Assembly (NCBI GenBank): GCA_030440445.1
Contig: CP098528.1
Span: 3,534,001 to 3,598,000 of the forward strand
Length of the DNA stretch: 64,000 bases
Direction of reading: 5' to 3'
DNA from: Halomonas sp. KG2
GTDB taxonomy: Bacteria > Pseudomonadota > Gammaproteobacteria > Pseudomonadales > Halomonadaceae
The notes under the pieces were generated by a model. That model did no database searches and was not told the DNA's origin. It saw only the letters and a list, made by a program, of their open reading frames with translations. This document shows, in pieces, positions 63,053 to 64,000 of the stretch; the stretch's first letter is position 1, and the number at the start of each line of letters is the position of its first letter. The position numbers and the translations under genes are program-made.

Positions 63053-64000
63053 AGCGCGCGCCGCCCAGTGTAGGGCTGGTATCAACAGTGACGCTACCGC
63101 CATGGCCTGCGATAATTTTTTGCACAATGGATAAACCTAGCCCGTAGCCCCCAGAGCTACGGGCTCGACTATCGTCAAGTCTGGCAAACGGCTTGAAGAT
63201 ATCGCTACGCGCTTCGGGTGGTATGCCGGGCCCATCATCCTCAATATCAATACGTACAAGGTGAGGCTCATCCCATAGACGAATCACTACTTGCGACTTG
63301 CCATAGCGACAGGCATTGCTGACAAGGTTCTGCAGCGCTCGTTGTAAATAGCGAGGTTCGGCGTACAACTCAACTTCAGCACTACCATCCAGCGTTAACG
63401 ATAGGCTTTGGTGCAACGGCGACAGCGTGTCGATAACTCGCTCAGCCATTGCCCGGCACTCAACCAACGCCATTTCTAATTCAACGCCATTGTTCGATTC
63501 CCCCCCCAAGCGAGCATAGGTGAGAATTTCGTCTACCAATTCGTCTAGTTCGGAAATATCAGCATCAATCCCCTGAAGCTGACGGCGAATCGCAGGTTGG
63601 TCGGTCATATCTTCGACCATTTGCACCGCGAATCGTATACGGGCCACCGGCGTGCGTAATTCATGAGAGACCGCACGAATCATCTCTTGCTGGCCTCTTA
63701 GCAAGCTCTGAACTTGATTCGCCATCCCATTGAATGCCATGCCCAGGCGGCCTAAAAAGTCTCCGCTTTCCACTTTCACCCGGGTTTCTAAGCGCCCGCT
63801 AGCGATTCTAGTCGCAGCAAGCTCTAAACGCGCCATACGCGATTCAATACTGCGCATAATTAAGTAAATAATCAGGCTAAGCACTACCATCAAGCCTACC
63901 AACAAAGGTAAGTGCAAATTGACCGGCAGCGTATCACCACGAGAGGTCGGTCCCGCTTGCAACCACTGATTATCACCAGGCACCCGGTAAAGCAGCATCA
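63015..64000 (-). CDS. Sensor histidine kinase, N-terminus beyond the right edge
   Basis: This is the C-terminal part (at least 327 residues) of a two-component sensor kinase; the frame is open to the window end. Visible in order from the first in-window Met: end of a periplasmic domain, a transmembrane helix (about 31-48), a HAMP domain (about 50-105), the phospho-His in AVSHELRTPVARIRF (about 112), an N-box NACRYG, and G-boxes DDGPGIPP and GGYGLGLSIV. It resembles the RstB/OmpR-partner kinase group. Its partner regulator would be expected to the right of the window. It converges with and overlaps metR by 38 bp. Confidence 0.92.
   Translation of the reverse strand, partial: MLLYRVPGDNQWLQAGPTSRGDTLPVNLHLPLLVGLMVVLSLIIYLIMRSIESRMARLELAATRIASGRLETRVKVESGDFLGRLGMAFNGMANQVQSLLRGQQEMIRAVSHELRTPVARIRFAVQMVEDMTDQPAIRRQLQGIDADISELDELVDEILTYARLGGESNNGVELEMALVECRAMAERVIDTLSPLHQSLSLTLDGSAEVELYAEPRYLQRALQNLVSNACRYGKSQVVIRLWDEPHLVRIDIEDDGPGIPPEARSDIFKPFARLDDSRARSSGGYGLGLSIVQKIIAGHGGSVTVDTSPTLGGARFTLLIPRRELPV

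Overview
The window looks like a chromosomal segment of a gammaproteobacterium, most likely a Halomonadaceae (Halomonas-like) species. This is an inference from moderate-to-high GC, typical gammaproteobacterial housekeeping genes, and gene order resembling Pseudomonas (malic enzyme, rpmE/priA, argS, SPOR protein, hslVU, DUF971, ubiE-ubiJ-ubiB, hisE, tatABC). No 16S rRNA gene, plasmid function, insertion sequence, prophage or CRISPR array was seen.

Layout. 1-14148 (minus): a giant repetitive trimeric autotransporter adhesin whose membrane anchor lies beyond the left edge, and whose reading frame is broken once at about 12090. 14149-14874: a long AT-rich intergenic region, followed by a divergent orphan OmpR-type response regulator. 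15727-18430 (minus): dapA-bamC-purC. 18816-23517: bcp, a perM/tusA-like pair, bepA and nadA. 23807-24009: two identical tRNA-Lys(UUU) genes with a good promoter and terminator. 24226-27417: a solitary fusion of an alpha/alpha-barrel-like region with a MurF-type Mur ligase, the most unusual protein in the window. 27532-32899 (minus): crotonase-radD-scpA-scpB-rluB. 33127-39191: purL, divergent mltF (frameshifted at nine Ts) and tadA. 39299-41471: tesB and a short malic enzyme. 41956-55227: rpmE divergent from priA, then argS, SPOR protein, hslVU, DUF971, ubiE-ubiJ-ubiB, hisE and tatABC. 55331-64000: elbB, hemB, ppk, metE/metR and a partial sensor kinase.

How the genes work together. Most of the window is core metabolism and cell-envelope upkeep: lysine/DAP and purine synthesis, outer-membrane assembly (BamC, BepA), peptidoglycan turnover (MltF), septal SPOR binding, ubiquinone synthesis, Tat export, HslVU proteolysis, chromosome condensation (ScpAB), replication restart (PriA), translation (ArgS, L31, TadA, RluB, tRNA-Lys), heme, polyphosphate and methionine synthesis. 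The accessory elements are the adhesin with its divergent regulator and the Mur-ligase fusion beside the tRNA-Lys pair.

Start codons were often moved downstream of the longest possible ORF where a ribosome-binding site or the family's N-terminus favoured it; each case is stated in its entry.
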